Shown: positions 44,101 through 53,275, numbered from the stretch's first letter. The stretch: 64,000 bases of DNA from Ignavibacteria bacterium (GCA_016844745.1 JAERMQ010000001.1:87450-151449), one strand, 5' to 3'. Numbers and translations are program-made. Notes: generated from the letters alone by a model not told the origin.

Positions 44101-46765
44101 AAAATTACTTGACAGGATATTTGAAAATATGTCAGACCCTTTAATGCAGGAACGAAATGTAGGCGCTCTTTTGTATATGGCATTAAATCAATTTGTAGAT
44201 TTTTATAAAGAGCGTGACGGACATGACCAGATGGCTCTGCTTGGCGACCCGCTAATTAATGTGAGGATTCCAAAAGAACCTGATATCTACTTTTTAGACA
44301 ATGAAGCGAAGGCATCGCCTGCGAATCTATCGGAAAATGATTCTTTGGTGACTATCAATATGAATTTATATAACGGGGGTATTTTATATGCAGATACATT
44401 CAGGATACGAGTAATTCGAATAAATAATAATTATAAGGATACCTTATTTTTTAAAATAAATGGTATTTGCAGATATAAACCTATTACATTCCAGTTAAAC
44501 ATTAAAAATATGCCGGGTAACCATGTATTGTCAATAACTGCTGACCCTGATGGTATTACGACAGATAAAAATATGTTCAATAATACAACAATATTTATTT
44601 TTTTCGTTGCTCCAAGAAATTTATTACCGCTCGACCCGCTTGCTAATTGGGATGTATCTGCTACCAAACCAGTCTTTCGTTTAATAAATTCATATCCTGA
44701 CAGCTTGAAATTGAAATATGGATTTCAGATTTCCATTCAGCCAGATACTTCAACCCAACCGTTTTATATCTCCAAAGATGCAGAGATTGACAAACAGGAA
44801 GATTATATAGATTGGCTCCCTGAATATAATTTCAAATTAAATACAAATTATTGGCTCGGAATCTGGCTGGAGGGTTTATCTGGAGTGCAGGTTCGTAGCT
44901 GGAATTGGCTGCCATTCCACACTGTCGAAAGTATTGGAACCACCGTTAACTGGATTCAGGCAAGCTCGCAGGACTCGATTACATTTAAAATCCAACCTAA
45001 ATTCCAGCCTTACTATATTTTAGGCTTGAAGGGGAATTCCACCAACAGGAACTGGAGCAGGATTTCGATTGGTGATGAAATTTATTGGAACGATAACCGG
45101 ATTGAAGGATTTAATATTGTTACATATTCAACATTTTCCGGAGCGACCAGAAAGAAGTGGTTCAATACAAGTTATATAGGTGACAACCTCACAAATCCTG
45201 CCGATAGCCTTTATTATTTTCTAAGGGATTCGGTTTCAAATAATGAATTTTTACTTTTAACATTGAATGGCAATGCATATAATCTGTTGAATACCACAAA
45301 AGCGCCGGAGCCGGGATGCCTCGATTCAATCAAAGCAATCCTTAAGCGGTACGGCTCAAGACTTGCCGGTGATATTGGCGGGGAGAATTCCTTCTCAATG
45401 GTTGGTCGAAAAGGTTCTCCTATTGGTTCAATTAATGAAAAAATCAATCAAATGGGAGATACAACCGAGCTGCAAGGCTTTTTATTCAATTATCCCAATA
45501 CAGGCAGCTTTCTTTCGGAAAAAATCGGACCTGCAAAACTATGGATGGATATTAAGCTCAAAGGCTATTTACCGAAATCAGATTCAATAAACTACTTACT
45601 AAAAATATTCGGAGTATCGAAGAAGGGAACTGTTCAATTGGACAGCGCTGTCAATTCATTCAATTTGGATATATCAGGCATCGATGCAAAAAAATATCCT
45701 TATTTGAAATTCCAATTCGACATAAATCGCAAGAACACTGGAACAGGGCCTTACATAACAAAATTTGAATGTAATTTCGTACCAACGCCTGAATTAACGG
45801 TTGTAAAATCAAAAACAAAGTTGCAGCCGGAAACGATTCTGCGTGCTGACTACGATAGTTTGTTTCTGACAGTACATAATATTTCCTTGCGAACATCATC
45901 GGATAGTGCGATTATCGATGTAAAGGCAGTGTCACAGCAATCCGAAACGAAATTCGATACTACTTTTAAGAGTTTTATTATTAATTCCGGAAAATTATCT
46001 GATTATATTCTTCCAATCCCAACAGAGACTTATAATAAGTTCAATGATATTCAAATAAATGCTGATATAAATCAATATCAAAACGAGTTATACTATTTTA
46101 ATAATGAATTGCAACGCCGGTTAGAAGTATTCGAAGATACGATTCCGCCTACTGTAGAAATTTATTGCGATGGTAAACGTGTTTTTGATAAAGATTACGT
46201 ATCAATTCAGCCGGAAGTTCAAATTTATGTTTATGACAATTCACGATTGAATCTCACTGAAGCATCAATAGTGAATTTGCGTATCAATAGTAAAAAATAT
46301 GATAAATATAAATTTATGGCTACAAATGATAAACATCCATTGAAAGCAATTTATTCTTTCAGAAGTGATTCTTTATTTGATAAGGAGGACAACTATTTTG
46401 TATTGATAGTTAGTGATGCTACCGGTAATTATGATACGGTTAAGTTTGTATTAAAGGTGGCATTCAATGGTAATATTGACAGGGTTTTTGCATATCCTAA
46501 TCCATTTACTGAAACAACTACAATTAGCTTCAATTTACAGCTACCGCAAATTAATGGAAGTATTAATATTGAAATTTATAACAGTATTGGCAGCAAAGTT
46601 AAAACATTGAATCCGGAATTTTCAGTTGGTATAAATAATGTAATATGGGATGGGCGCGATGATGCAGGCATTCCCGTAGCGCAAGGAATATATTATTTCT
46701 GGATAAGTTATAGTGGTTATCTGTTTATTGAGCCTGCGAATGGGATTATATCTTTTGTTAAGTGA
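41126..46765 (+). CDS. T9SS sortase-like C25 peptidase (PorU2-type)
   Basis: 1879 residues with a signal peptide (LRIISIYIAFLWIYTLHA). The central C25 (gingipain-like) domain runs from about 700: ADAIIITHKDFL, THVTFMGDASDDPR, and the catalytic pair His921 (FLGHGAAT) and Cys951 (NISCNVGNF). Next come IGSTGTGDVTVGEKLL and ALLGDPLINVRIP. The long rest is beta-sandwich domains, ending in a FlgD-like/T9SS-type tail (AYPNPFTETTTISF to AQGIYYFWISY). PorU cleaves the sorting tails of T9SS cargo and attaches proteins to the surface; the exported WD40 and IgGFc-type proteins in this window could be its substrates. The long C-terminus with a sorting-like tail points to PorU2 rather than classical PorU. 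Confidence 0.82.
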   Translation: MILRIISIYIAFLWIYTLHAEPISITTNPQGMIIKINHLDAWCSSDENRNIQLQLEKSRYLNYRNFENGDRAYFLEFYIAAPTGNVKATFTNKQYRNLNCNSNQHPPVIDLIQNIETVYAGKQRDVNIVKVRVNPYAYDNTTNSISVLDSSEIFIEFSTTVPIILRELPPLEKSFYCGVNNQAHLPALLNDVNNTKQDNQLLSEDTWYVPARKYIAIPTSKDGIAAFKMKDVIAIDGTLNGKESRYLHLLNRGVEQLIAIIDEDSIIDNKDEIYFYGSRPKGDTTWFDAFASKEMFYLYYDNLTEGKRLEDGLYTNGEPDEIKSVDINWHLEKDNDYAQQDPGLTEASISEGWYIRGINDTNPSLQNIFFYQPTDNPEDSVEISSSFNSILELGTINGKSFFYNYYLSFLLNNDTLAQKTFQKMRQETFVKKLASTDLFPGINGIEHFTLTNDSNKYQLVGIDYYNVNGKAKPAAYNGTVSFATNPKKYSILKIDGFSSHEIVAIDTLNKIIYYPLSRAGTMIQLGVRSGAKQFASVRLNDSGFGFFKPGIDIVATTEFSKSVIQQRYYSQDTSDIIGFIDSLPAQSIVVMCINKPMVLSQQLIRYLEKYGIKDIGQVANGQSYACIFRKSGSLLFEKASPDVIKYSSFLPNTQGVSYSCSIDLFGNSNHNFCVSDSTAIEFSIPQATAQTNLRNRTNSADAIIITHKDFLQASERLAAHRLKYSGINEKIIDVDEIYKEFYYGRKSAHAIKSFLKFAVNNWAKKPTHVTFMGDASDDPRMAYHSAIMIDYVPTYGNPVSDSWYSFLDNDRLGDIIVGRIPAQNPKQANEYLDKVILYDTIPIRPWMKKFLFISGGLEKSEILNWCNYIMDFKDRIVNSQLCADTARVCKDPDDTGVSEKAVVKILEFMNNGVIWTNFLGHGAATVMDLDGWTADRFNNGDRMGILTNISCNVGNFAIQFNNCKNEDYVMYPKKGFVAAIGSTGTGDVTVGEKLLDRIFENMSDPLMQERNVGALLYMALNQFVDFYKERDGHDQMALLGDPLINVRIPKEPDIYFLDNEAKASPANLSENDSLVTINMNLYNGGILYADTFRIRVIRINNNYKDTLFFKINGICRYKPITFQLNIKNMPGNHVLSITADPDGITTDKNMFNNTTIFIFFVAPRNLLPLDPLANWDVSATKPVFRLINSYPDSLKLKYGFQISIQPDTSTQPFYISKDAEIDKQEDYIDWLPEYNFKLNTNYWLGIWLEGLSGVQVRSWNWLPFHTVESIGTTVNWIQASSQDSITFKIQPKFQPYYILGLKGNSTNRNWSRISIGDEIYWNDNRIEGFNIVTYSTFSGATRKKWFNTSYIGDNLTNPADSLYYFLRDSVSNNEFLLLTLNGNAYNLLNTTKAPEPGCLDSIKAILKRYGSRLAGDIGGENSFSMVGRKGSPIGSINEKINQMGDTTELQGFLFNYPNTGSFLSEKIGPAKLWMDIKLKGYLPKSDSINYLLKIFGVSKKGTVQLDSAVNSFNLDISGIDAKKYPYLKFQFDINRKNTGTGPYITKFECNFVPTPELTVVKSKTKLQPETILRADYDSLFLTVHNISLRTSSDSAIIDVKAVSQQSETKFDTTFKSFIINSGKLSDYILPIPTETYNKFNDIQINADINQYQNELYYFNNELQRRLEVFEDTIPPTVEIYCDGKRVFDKDYVSIQPEVQIYVYDNSRLNLTEASIVNLRINSKKYDKYKFMATNDKHPLKAIYSFRSDSLFDKEDNYFVLIVSDATGNYDTVKFVLKVAFNGNIDRVFAYPNPFTETTTISFNLQLPQINGSINIEIYNSIGSKVKTLNPEFSVGINNVIWDGRDDAGIPVAQGIYYFWISYSGYLFIEPANGIISFVK

Positions 46766-46820
46766 ATTTATTTTTAATGATTTTTTATTATAAAGAGCAT
46801 GTTGAAAAACTAATTATATG

Positions 46821-47035
46821 GAAGAATGTCATTCAGAGCGAAGCGAAGAATCCAGAAACCACATTGGAACTGGATTCTTCGCTTTGCTCTGAATGAACAC
46901 TTTATTTTAAATGAGGCTTAAGTAAATGAAATAATTGAATTTACCACCCCCTACCCCCTCCTAAAATAGGAGGGGATAAAAGAAAAAAATTTCAAATCCC
47001 CTCCTATTTTAGGAGGGGGTAGGGGGTGGTAAATT
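46821..47035. repeat. Family A inverted repeat followed by family C palindrome
   Basis: 46821-46897 is an inverted repeat of GAATGTCATTCAGAGCGAAG and its complement. 46938-47035 is a palindrome with arms AATTTACCACCCCCTACCCC and complement, inner arms CTCCTAAAATAGGAGGGG. Together they fill the gap between the converging sortase and hbd genes and may end transcription from both sides. Confidence 0.85.
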
Positions 47036-47117
47036 AGTTCATTTTCTTGTCAGAGAAAGCAAAACTTTTATTTTGACTCTGAATGACATTCATCCAAAAA
47101 CAAGTATTATTTTTTCT

Positions 47118-47999
47118 TTATATCAATTTCGTCGGCTTTGGCGCTTCGCCGGAATAATCATAAAAGCCTTTGCCTGATTTCCTGCCCAAATAACCGGCTG
47201 CAACCATCTTCTTCAAAAGCGGTGCGGGGCGGAAGCGCGGGTCACCGTAATCTGCATGCAATACTTCCATAATGGCAAGCGTAACGTCCAATCCGATTAA
47301 ATCAGCTAATGTGAGAGGTCCCATGGGATGTGCCAATCCAAGCTTTGCAACTTCATCTATGGCATCTGCCGTTCCGACGCTTTCCATCAATGCAAACACT
47401 GCTTCGTTAATCATTGGCATGAGTATTCTGTTAGCAATGAAACCGGGATAATCATTTGCTAAAACCGGCGTCTTACCAAGTTTCTCGGACAATAATTTCA
47501 CTATTTGATAGGTCTCGTCGCTTGTGACAAGCCCGCGAATCACCTCGACAAGTTTCATCATCGGTACGGGATTCATAAAGTGCATACCAATTACCTGTGC
47601 CGGTCGCTTAGTATGAGCGGCAATCTCGGTAATTGAAATTGTCGATGTGTTCGATGCAAGAATAGCTTCCGGACGCAATAATTTATCCAAATCGCCGAAT
47701 ATCTGATATTTGAGCGGCTTGCTTTCAATTACGGCTTCTATTGCAATATCGGCATCAGCAGCATCTTCGAGATTTCCGCTCGCTTTGATTCTGCCTAAGA
47801 TTTCCTTTTTCTGGTCTTCCGTAACGTTGCCTTTTTTTACCTGGCGGTCGATATTTTTTTCGATAGTCGAAATGCCCTTCTGAAGCGCCGATTCGAAGGC
47901 ATCGTACAAATACACCGAATAGCCGGTCTGGGCGAATACATGAGCTATACCATTGCCCATTGTGCCTGCACCGAGAATTAAAACTTTTGTAATTTCCAT
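47118..47999 (-). CDS. hbd: 3-hydroxybutyryl-CoA dehydrogenase
   Basis: 293 residues from the ATG at 47999, preceded by GGAGC; the frame stays open 26 codons further upstream, but those residues look like translated leader. The Rossmann motif is [20 protein letters not shown], the catalytic region is [19 protein letters not shown], and the C-terminal domain is [18 protein letters not shown] and [13 protein letters not shown]. It oxidises 3-hydroxyacyl-CoA with NAD, in fatty acid or butyryl-CoA metabolism. An enoyl-CoA hydratase gene lies at 54841-55623, not adjacent. Confidence 0.92.
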   Translation of the reverse strand: MEITKVLILGAGTMGNGIAHVFAQTGYSVYLYDAFESALQKGISTIEKNIDRQVKKGNVTEDQKKEILGRIKASGNLEDAADADIAIEAVIESKPLKYQIFGDLDKLLRPEAILASNTSTISITEIAAHTKRPAQVIGMHFMNPVPMMKLVEVIRGLVTSDETYQIVKLLSEKLGKTPVLANDYPGFIANRILMPMINEAVFALMESVGTADAIDEVAKLGLAHPMGPLTLADLIGLDVTLAIMEVLHADYGDPRFRPAPLLKKMVAAGYLGRKSGKGFYDYSGEAPKPTKLI

Positions 48000-48170
48000 T
48001 TGAAGCTCCTTTTTTGATTTCTCTATTCTTTTTATCTTTATTAAATGCAATAAACCAATTATATTTGAAATTAACAATAATTTCGAAATAATAAAAATAG
48101 AAATTATAAAAATGTATTTAAAAAGTTTGTAATGACAAAACCATTTTAAGAATCTATGAAAAAAGTCAAG

Positions 48171-48254
48171 AAGAATGTCATTCTGAACGAAGTGAAGAAT
48201 CCAGTCCCAATGCCGTAACTGGATTCTTCACTTCGTTCAGAATGACATTCTTCC
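48171..48254. repeat. Family A inverted repeat
   Basis: Arms AAGAATGTCATTCTGAACGA and complement, with the inner arms ending at AATCCAGT/ACTGGATT. Lies between the divergent hbd and oxidoreductase genes, so it cannot be a terminator here. Confidence 0.9.
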
Positions 48255-48305
48255 ATATAATTAGTTTTTCCACAGACTCTTAAATATTAATCAGGAATAA
48301 TAATT

Positions 48306-49304
48306 ATGCAAAATCAAACCTTTAAAGCCTTTGTTGTAGAAGAAACAGCGGTTGGAAAATTTGAAAGAAAATTTATTCAAAAGCCTCTCGACTCGCTCCC
48401 AGCCGGCGATGTATTAATCCGTGTGCATTATTCAACTTTGAATTATAAGGACGGACTTTCCGCTCGCGGGCATAAAGGTATCACACGAAAATATCCGCAT
48501 ACTCCGGGAGTCGATGCTGCCGGTATTGTCGAGCAATCCGATTCACCTGATTTTAAGCCCGGCGACGAAGTAATCGTTACGGGTTTTGATTTGGGAATGA
48601 ATACATCCGGCGGTTTTGCTGAATATATTCGTGTTCCTGCCGGATGGGTTGTGCCTCTCCCAAAGAATATGACACTCAGGAGTTCAATGATATACGGCAC
48701 TGCAGGCTTTACGGCAGGCATTGCAATCAATGAATTGCAAAAGCGAAACATTATGCCCGATTCAGGAAAAATCCTTGTTACAGGCTCAACAGGCGGTGTG
48801 GGCAGCTTAGCGGTTGCGATGCTATCGAAAGCAGGTTATTATGTTGTCGCATCAAGTGGAAAACCGGAGAAAAGTGATTTCATTAAAAGATTAGGGGCAA
48901 AAGAAATAATATCTCGTGAAGAAGTCCGGGATTCCTCCCAAAAGGCGCTGCTGTCGGCACGTTGGGTAGGTGCTATTGATAATGTGGGAGGAGATACATT
49001 ATCAACAATTGTGAAGTCACTCGCGCCTTGGGGTGCGGTCTGCAGCATTGGGTTGGTTGGTTCGGATAAATTGGAGACTACCGTATATCCGTTTATATTG
49101 CGGGGTGTATCTATAATCGGAGTGGATTCTGCCGAGCGGAAAATGAGCGAACGCCTTATGATTTGGAAACGTATTTCTAATGAATGGCTTTTGGATGACA
49201 TAGAATTTATCGTTAAGGAAGTAAGCTTAGATGCTATTTCCGATGAAATTGACATTATTCTTCTCGGGGGGCAGGTGGGAAAAGTGGTGGTGAGAATTGA
49301 GTAA
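48306..49304 (+). CDS. YhdH/YhfP-type zinc-independent oxidoreductase (acrylyl-CoA reductase-like)
   Basis: 332 residues of the medium-chain dehydrogenase group without zinc ligands. Seen: STLNYKDGLSARG near the N-terminus, HTPGVDAAGIVE, YGTAGFTAGIAINEL and the NADPH motif ILVTGSTGGVGSLAVAMLSKAGY, and WGAVCSIGLVGS. This is the pattern of AcuI/YhdH, which reduces acrylyl-CoA to propionyl-CoA; related enzymes act on quinones, so the substrate is inferred. It starts divergently from hbd. Confidence 0.85.
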   Translation: MQNQTFKAFVVEETAVGKFERKFIQKPLDSLPAGDVLIRVHYSTLNYKDGLSARGHKGITRKYPHTPGVDAAGIVEQSDSPDFKPGDEVIVTGFDLGMNTSGGFAEYIRVPAGWVVPLPKNMTLRSSMIYGTAGFTAGIAINELQKRNIMPDSGKILVTGSTGGVGSLAVAMLSKAGYYVVASSGKPEKSDFIKRLGAKEIISREEVRDSSQKALLSARWVGAIDNVGGDTLSTIVKSLAPWGAVCSIGLVGSDKLETTVYPFILRGVSIIGVDSAERKMSERLMIWKRISNEWLLDDIEFIVKEVSLDAISDEIDIILLGGQVGKVVVRIE

Positions 49305-49368
49305 AAAGACATCTAAAATAAATTTGAGTTTTAAACTTCTTAAAACGATAGAATATTTGGGAGAAAAA

Positions 49369-49524
49369 ATGCTTAATACTAAATTTACTCTTGTTTATTG
49401 GAAAAGTCAGCAATTCTGGCTTGGGAAAATTCTTGAATTTCCTGAAATTATGACCCAGGGAGAAACCCTCGAAGAACTTGAAAATAATATCCGTGAAGCT
49501 TTTTACCTGATGAATCTTGATTAA
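49369..49524 (+). CDS. Small HicB-like protein
   Basis: 51 residues from the ATG at 49369, which has the site GGGAG in front. The core KILEFPEIMTQGETLEELENNIREAFYLM is the HicB-type fold. No HicA gene adjoins it, so it is an orphan antitoxin-like protein. The open frame begins at 49297, but the first 24 residues overlap the previous gene and look non-coding. Confidence 0.6.
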   Translation: MLNTKFTLVYWKSQQFWLGKILEFPEIMTQGETLEELENNIREAFYLMNLD

Positions 49525-49637
49525 TATTTTCTATTGAATTAATAAACTCCAATTTCCAATTAACGGATACAAAATCCAACAAATAATAAATCAATTACAA
49601 CATTTCCTGACTAATAACGTATTATTGTAATGTAAAT

Positions 49638-50267
49638 ATGAAAAAAATTGTAAAAAATATCGTTTCGTCTCTACTCGTAGTTATTTTGATAGCATATACG
49701 AGTGGTGTGCAGGTTAATCATCGTATTTGCCTTCTTAAGAAAATTCATATTACTTCCTTTTTCTCAAATGCAGGCTGCGAATATGCAAACAATAGTAGTT
49801 CAAATAAGGAAGTTACCAATCAAAAAAATAGTAATATCAACTTGAGTGGGAATCAATGCTATGATGATGCTTTGAATGAAGAAAATGACAGCAATTTCTA
49901 CGGAGAATCACCATTGAATAACGAAACGCATAAGAATACGAATTGCTGTTCCGATGATGTTTCACCTTTGAAAAGTAAATCCCCAATAATTACTAATCAT
50001 TACTCTTGCTGCAAGGATTTTGTACAATATTTTTCATTGAATGAAAATCTCTTCATTCAACAGAAAAGCATAGATTATCTTAAAATTCATAAAGTTTTTG
50101 CTAATAGTTCCGACTTTATAAATAAGAATCTCGAATATTATCATAAATTTCAAAACAAAGAAATTCTGAAGGTTCAAATCAAGAAACCCGTAGAATTCAT
50201 TATATCATATATTCAATCCATCTCCAATCCTGATAATAGTGATGAAGACAGTCATCGCAAAGCCTGA
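49638..50267 (+). CDS. HYC_CC_PP family protein
   Basis: 209 residues with a signal peptide (MKKIVKNIVSSLLVVILIAYTSGVQV). The features of the family are HRICLLKK near the N-terminus, then cysteine pairs: NCCSD and YSCCKDF; a KKPVEF motif near the C-terminus stands in for the usual proline pair. In Bacteroidota these proteins stand next to TonB receptors and metal-binding proteins. The centre is an Asn/Ser-rich stretch longer than usual. It is the first gene of the metal cluster and may bind metal in the periplasm; function is inferred from context. Confidence 0.75.
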   Translation: MKKIVKNIVSSLLVVILIAYTSGVQVNHRICLLKKIHITSFFSNAGCEYANNSSSNKEVTNQKNSNINLSGNQCYDDALNEENDSNFYGESPLNNETHKNTNCCSDDVSPLKSKSPIITNHYSCCKDFVQYFSLNENLFIQQKSIDYLKIHKVFANSSDFINKNLEYYHKFQNKEILKVQIKKPVEFIISYIQSISNPDNSDEDSHRKA

Positions 50268-50531
50268 AATTCTTTAATGGTTCATAGCTTCACTATTCTT
50301 CAATTTGTGTTCATTCAAATTGATAATAGTCAATGTTTAAGACCATGGAATTTTCAATTTTCAATTTTACAATTTTCATTCAATTTCTAATTTTAAACAT
50401 TTAAAATTTAAAATTAAATATTAAAAATTTATTGAAAATTGAAAATTTCCAAAATGAAAATTATTTAAGCGATGTAAAATGGTAATTCAAAATTATTAAA
50501 AGGTATTAAAATTAAAAATAAAATAAAAATT
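50268..50531. other. AT-rich gap with family E repeats
   Basis: 264 bp made mostly of CAATTTTCAATTTT and its reverse TTGAAAATTGAAAATT (about 50345-50460). A possible ribosome site AAAAGG lies at 50498-50503. Confidence 0.6.
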
Positions 50532-52721
50532 TTGTTATTTATTTTCCTGACGGGTTTAATTCTTCAATCGAATTCCTTAGCAAAGGAATTGCAGGGAAAG
50601 GTAACAGGAATCGAACCGGATGGCAAGAAAGTTGCTCTTCCCAAAGCTAACATTTTTTGGTTAGGAACAAAAACCGGCGCTATCGCCGATGTCAACGGAA
50701 ATTTCACAATTGATGTTCCCGACGGTGCAAACCGGCTTGTATCTTCATTTATTGGATATGATAAGGATACTATTCTTGTGGATAATTTCAATAAAAAATT
50801 GGAAATCGAGCTTAAAGCAAATTATACCCTGAGAGCTATTCAAATTGATGGCGAGCAGCCTGCTCGGCTTATATCGAATACGGCGATCAAAAGCGAAACC
50901 ATAACAGCTAATGGGTTGAGGAAAGCGGCATGTTGCAATCTGTCGGAAAGCTTCCAGACTAATCCAACGGTTGATGTCTCATTTACCGATGCTGTTACAG
51001 GAGCCAAGCAGATTCAGTTATTAGGACTGCAGGGAGTGTATATTCAAATGTTGAATGAGAAAGTACCTTCATTTCGTGGTCTGTCAGCCAACTTCGGATT
51101 GGATTACATTCCCGGTCCGTGGATGAAGTCTATACAAATTTCCAAAGGCGCATCGTCTGTGCAGACCGGATTTGAATCAATATCCGGTCAAATCGATGTT
51201 GAATACAAAGTTCCGGAAGGCGGCGAGCCTTTGTTCCTGAATTTCTATGCCAATCAACTTGGCAGGTTCGAAGCCAATGCTTATACCACCTATCATGTAT
51301 CGGATAAAATCGGTACTATGTTATTTGCTCATGCCAGTTCCAATCAGGTTAAACATGATAATAACAGTGATGGATTTTTGGATAAACCCCTGACAACTCA
51401 ATTCAACCTGCTAAACAGGTGGGCTTATGAAGATGAAACTTTTTGCTCGAAAGTCGTACTTAAAGCATTGTACGAAGACAGAGCAGGAGGGCAAATTGAT
51501 TTTTATCCTGCCAAAGATAAATCAAAATATTATGGTATGGATATTAGAACTGAGAAATATGAAATGTTCACTTCCAACGGAATAAAATTCGATGACGAAT
51601 ATTCGAGTTTGGGGACTAATTTCTCCCTCAGTCATTACAAACTCAATTCATATTTCAATGATAAAATTTACGACGGCGAGCATAATTCATTTTATGCCAA
51701 TCTAACTTATCAATCCCAATTAATGGGTAATGAGGAGCATAGCTACTCTGTCGGATTGGGTTTTATCAATGATGTATTCACAGAAGTACGCACGAAAGTA
51801 ACGCAAAGGCTCGATGCAATCCCCGGAGCGTTCCTGGAATATACTTACAAGGGAATAGAAGATTTGACCGTGATAGCAGGTATGAGGTACGATTATGCCA
51901 ACGATACGACAAAATTCTTTACTCCGAGATTGCATCTTAAATACAATATCACCGATGATTTGATTATACGCGCCTCTGCCGGTAAAGGATTCAGGATTGC
52001 AAACGTTCATGCCGAGAATATCGGTATGTTCGCAAGCTCGCGGACAATGACGATGTTGGAGAATTTAAAACCCGAAGAAGCATGGAATTACGGTATAAAC
52101 GGAACCTGGAATTTCGATTTGTTCAATACACATTTCATCCTTAATGCCGATTTTTACAGGACGGATTTTATCAATCAGGTTATTGTCGATATGGATAGAG
52201 ACCCCAATAAAATATTTTTCCATAATCTCAAAGGTGAATCTTATTCGAACAGCTTTCAGGTTGATCTGACGGTCGAGCCATTCAAAGGTCTGACAGTTCT
52301 TACAGCTTTCAGGATGAATGATGTTAAGATGACTATCAACGGCGAACTTCTCGATAAACCGCTCCAGTCCCGCAAGAAGGGATTTATTAATCTTGGATAT
52401 CTAATGACGGATGAAAGCTGGAGTTTCGACTTTACTGCGGAATACAACGGCAGCGGCAGAATTCCGAATACTAAACTAAACCCTGATACTTTGCGCCTGC
52501 CTGAATCATTCGACCCGTTTGTGCTGCTCCATACACAGGTAACGAAGCGGTTCGGTGATTTCGAAATTTATCTTGGCGGTGAAAACCTGACAAACTATAC
52601 TCAATCAAATCCTATATTATCAGCGGATAAACCATTCGAAAAATATTTCGATAGCGGAATGATTTGGGCTCCGATAGTCGGCAGGGTTATTTATACAGGT
52701 TTTCGCTGGACTTTCAAATAA
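50532..52721 (+). CDS. TonB-dependent receptor, probable metal/metallophore uptake
   Basis: 729 residues from a TTG. A signal peptide is followed by a carboxypeptidase-like plug extension (GKVTGIEPDGKKVALPKANIFWLGTKTGAIADVNGNFTIDVPDG), the plug (LRKAACCNLSESFQTNPTVDVS, GVYIQMLNEKVPSFRG) and a 22-strand barrel ending in VGRVIYTGFRWTFK. The Cys-Cys pair in the plug is unusual and fits the thiol theme of the cluster. No ATG is available: ATT at 50511, 7 bp after AAAAGG, would give a better signal peptide (KIKNKIKILLFIFLTGL). Neighbours are the HYC_CC_PP protein and a heavy-metal-associated protein, so copper or a similar metal is the likely cargo, not proven. Confidence 0.85.
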   Translation: MLFIFLTGLILQSNSLAKELQGKVTGIEPDGKKVALPKANIFWLGTKTGAIADVNGNFTIDVPDGANRLVSSFIGYDKDTILVDNFNKKLEIELKANYTLRAIQIDGEQPARLISNTAIKSETITANGLRKAACCNLSESFQTNPTVDVSFTDAVTGAKQIQLLGLQGVYIQMLNEKVPSFRGLSANFGLDYIPGPWMKSIQISKGASSVQTGFESISGQIDVEYKVPEGGEPLFLNFYANQLGRFEANAYTTYHVSDKIGTMLFAHASSNQVKHDNNSDGFLDKPLTTQFNLLNRWAYEDETFCSKVVLKALYEDRAGGQIDFYPAKDKSKYYGMDIRTEKYEMFTSNGIKFDDEYSSLGTNFSLSHYKLNSYFNDKIYDGEHNSFYANLTYQSQLMGNEEHSYSVGLGFINDVFTEVRTKVTQRLDAIPGAFLEYTYKGIEDLTVIAGMRYDYANDTTKFFTPRLHLKYNITDDLIIRASAGKGFRIANVHAENIGMFASSRTMTMLENLKPEEAWNYGINGTWNFDLFNTHFILNADFYRTDFINQVIVDMDRDPNKIFFHNLKGESYSNSFQVDLTVEPFKGLTVLTAFRMNDVKMTINGELLDKPLQSRKKGFINLGYLMTDESWSFDFTAEYNGSGRIPNTKLNPDTLRLPESFDPFVLLHTQVTKRFGDFEIYLGGENLTNYTQSNPILSADKPFEKYFDSGMIWAPIVGRVIYTGFRWTFK

Positions 52722-52769
52722 TTTTATTAAATTTAAAAATAATTATTAACTAAACTAAAGGATAAAAAA

Positions 52770-53159
52770 ATGAAAAAACTAATTTCAAGAACATTCATTG
52801 CAATAGCAACCATAGCAATATTTGCTTCTGTATCATACACAAACGCGCAGGAAAACGTTCAGGACAAAGCTCAACCCTTAATTATCGAAGCACAAATCAA
52901 AACATCGGCGGTTTGCGATATGTGTCAATCAAAAATTGAAAAAGCCCTTAAGAAGGTTGATGGAGTCCAGGAAGCCAACCTTAATGTCGATACAAAAATC
53001 GCAACGGTTAAGTACGAATCTGAAAAAACCGACATTGATAAACTACGTGCAACAATTGCTAAAGTTGGTTATAATGCCGATGAGGTTAAAGCAGATGAGA
53101 AGGCGTACAACAAATTGCCAAAATGCTGCAAGAGCGAAGAAGTCCATAAGGAAAAATAA
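52770..53159 (+). CDS. Exported heavy-metal-associated (HMA) domain protein
   Basis: 129 residues. A signal peptide (LISRTFIAIATIAIFASVSYTNAQE) is followed by an HMA fold. The metal motif is CDMCQSK (Cys-x2-Cys) in place of the usual GMTCxxC, then KIEKALKKVDGVQEANLNVDTKIATVKYE. A C-terminal KCCKSEE adds two cysteines. It is probably a periplasmic metal chaperone. It lies 48 bp after the TonB receptor in the same direction, so they share a transcript. Confidence 0.85.
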   Translation: MKKLISRTFIAIATIAIFASVSYTNAQENVQDKAQPLIIEAQIKTSAVCDMCQSKIEKALKKVDGVQEANLNVDTKIATVKYESEKTDIDKLRATIAKVGYNADEVKADEKAYNKLPKCCKSEEVHKEK

Positions 53160-53207
53160 ATTATATTGTTTTTTATAAGTCATTCCTGCTAATGATGTTG
53201 CGTGCAA

Positions 53208-53275
53208 AGTCAGGAGAGTGTCATTCAGAGCGAAGCGAAGAATCCAGTAACTGCATTGGGAATGGATTCTTTGTT
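53208..53275. repeat. Family A repeat, partly decayed
   Basis: Left arm GTGTCATTCAGAGCGAAGCG is clear; the right arm (GAATGGATTCTTTGTTTCTT) is decayed. Confidence 0.7.
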
